This document shows positions 62,604 through 64,000 of a stretch of DNA of 64,000 nucleotides, piece after piece. The number at the start of each line of letters is the position of its first letter. Position 1 is the stretch's first letter. The DNA is from Aeromicrobium sp. Leaf350 (GTDB taxonomy: Bacteria > Actinomycetota > Actinomycetes > Propionibacteriales > Nocardioidaceae): the NCBI RefSeq assembly GCF_916858655.1, contig NZ_CAKASL010000003.1, positions 248,001 through 312,000 of the forward strand. Reading direction: 5' to 3'. The translations under genes and the position numbers were made by a program. The notes beneath the pieces were generated by a model, which worked only from the letters and a program-made list of their open reading frames with translations, searched no databases and had not been told where the DNA came from.

Positions 62604-64000
<1,397 letters not shown>

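Overview
The window is high-GC DNA from an actinobacterium, most likely a member of the Propionibacteriales (Nocardioidaceae; Aeromicrobium- or Nocardioides-like). This rests on overall base composition, the lysC-asd and dnaX/recR chromosomal blocks, streptogrisin-type and SGNH secreted enzymes, and frequent 4-bp ATGA/GTGA gene overlaps. The genus is an inference, not a match to a reference.

Left chromosomal arm (1-20050). lysC-asd, a small lipoprotein, a secreted S1 protease and a LysR regulator are followed by recR, an acyl-CoA dehydrogenase, a single-chain PabB-PabC-PabA fusion and dnaX. Then come a secreted SGNH hydrolase, an alpha/beta hydrolase, a ThrE-type exporter, a flavin disulfide-reductase-like protein, a paired acyl-CoA dehydrogenase operon, the SRP RNA (minus strand) and tRNA-Ser(GGA). 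A 22-bp-period palindromic repeat occurs as three tandem copies twice: in the LysR/recR gap and, with reading frame kept, inside the pab fusion gene.

Integrated island (about 20051-42691). The 3' half of tRNA-Ser is repeated as a 58-bp direct repeat at the far end. A third, slightly diverged copy lies at about 38310 and a short fragment at 38448, so the island looks like at least two elements stacked at one attachment site. The first carries a coupled ASCH / GNAT-PIN-GNAT gene pair, a tyrosine integrase, an excisionase-like gene and a MobF relaxase with no transfer apparatus, so it is a mobilizable rather than self-transmissible element. Its cargo is an acyl-handling cassette (transglutaminase-like, BtrH-like, hotdog thioesterase, PlsC) and a complete CYP153 alkane hydroxylase system (ferredoxin, P450, reductase, AraC regulator), plus a TetR gene and a damaged AbiE-type toxin-antitoxin locus. 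The second part has a serine-recombinase remnant, a uracil-DNA-glycosylase-like gene, a LysR/TDT transporter pair and a broken short-chain dehydrogenase fragment related to an intact gene at 53757-54599.

Right chromosomal arm (42692-64000). A six-gene phosphonate operon (phnD, phnC, fused phnE-phnE, FAD oxidoreductase, phosphonatase-like hydrolase, alcohol dehydrogenase) is read leftward. It is divergent from a GntR regulator, with an 11-nt direct repeat resembling a PHO box between them. Stress and regulatory genes follow: EamA transporter, M48 protease, HVA1/TUDOR protein, XRE/MmyB regulator with divergent SDR, and a SnoaL-like protein. The last part is rich in light-sensing-type genes: a sigma-like protein with a tiny zinc-finger anti-sigma-like gene, a MerR regulator with a cobalamin-binding domain, an FMN reductase, release factor 3 and a LOV-GAF-SpoIIE phosphatase. 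The window ends inside a KstD-like FAD dehydrogenase.
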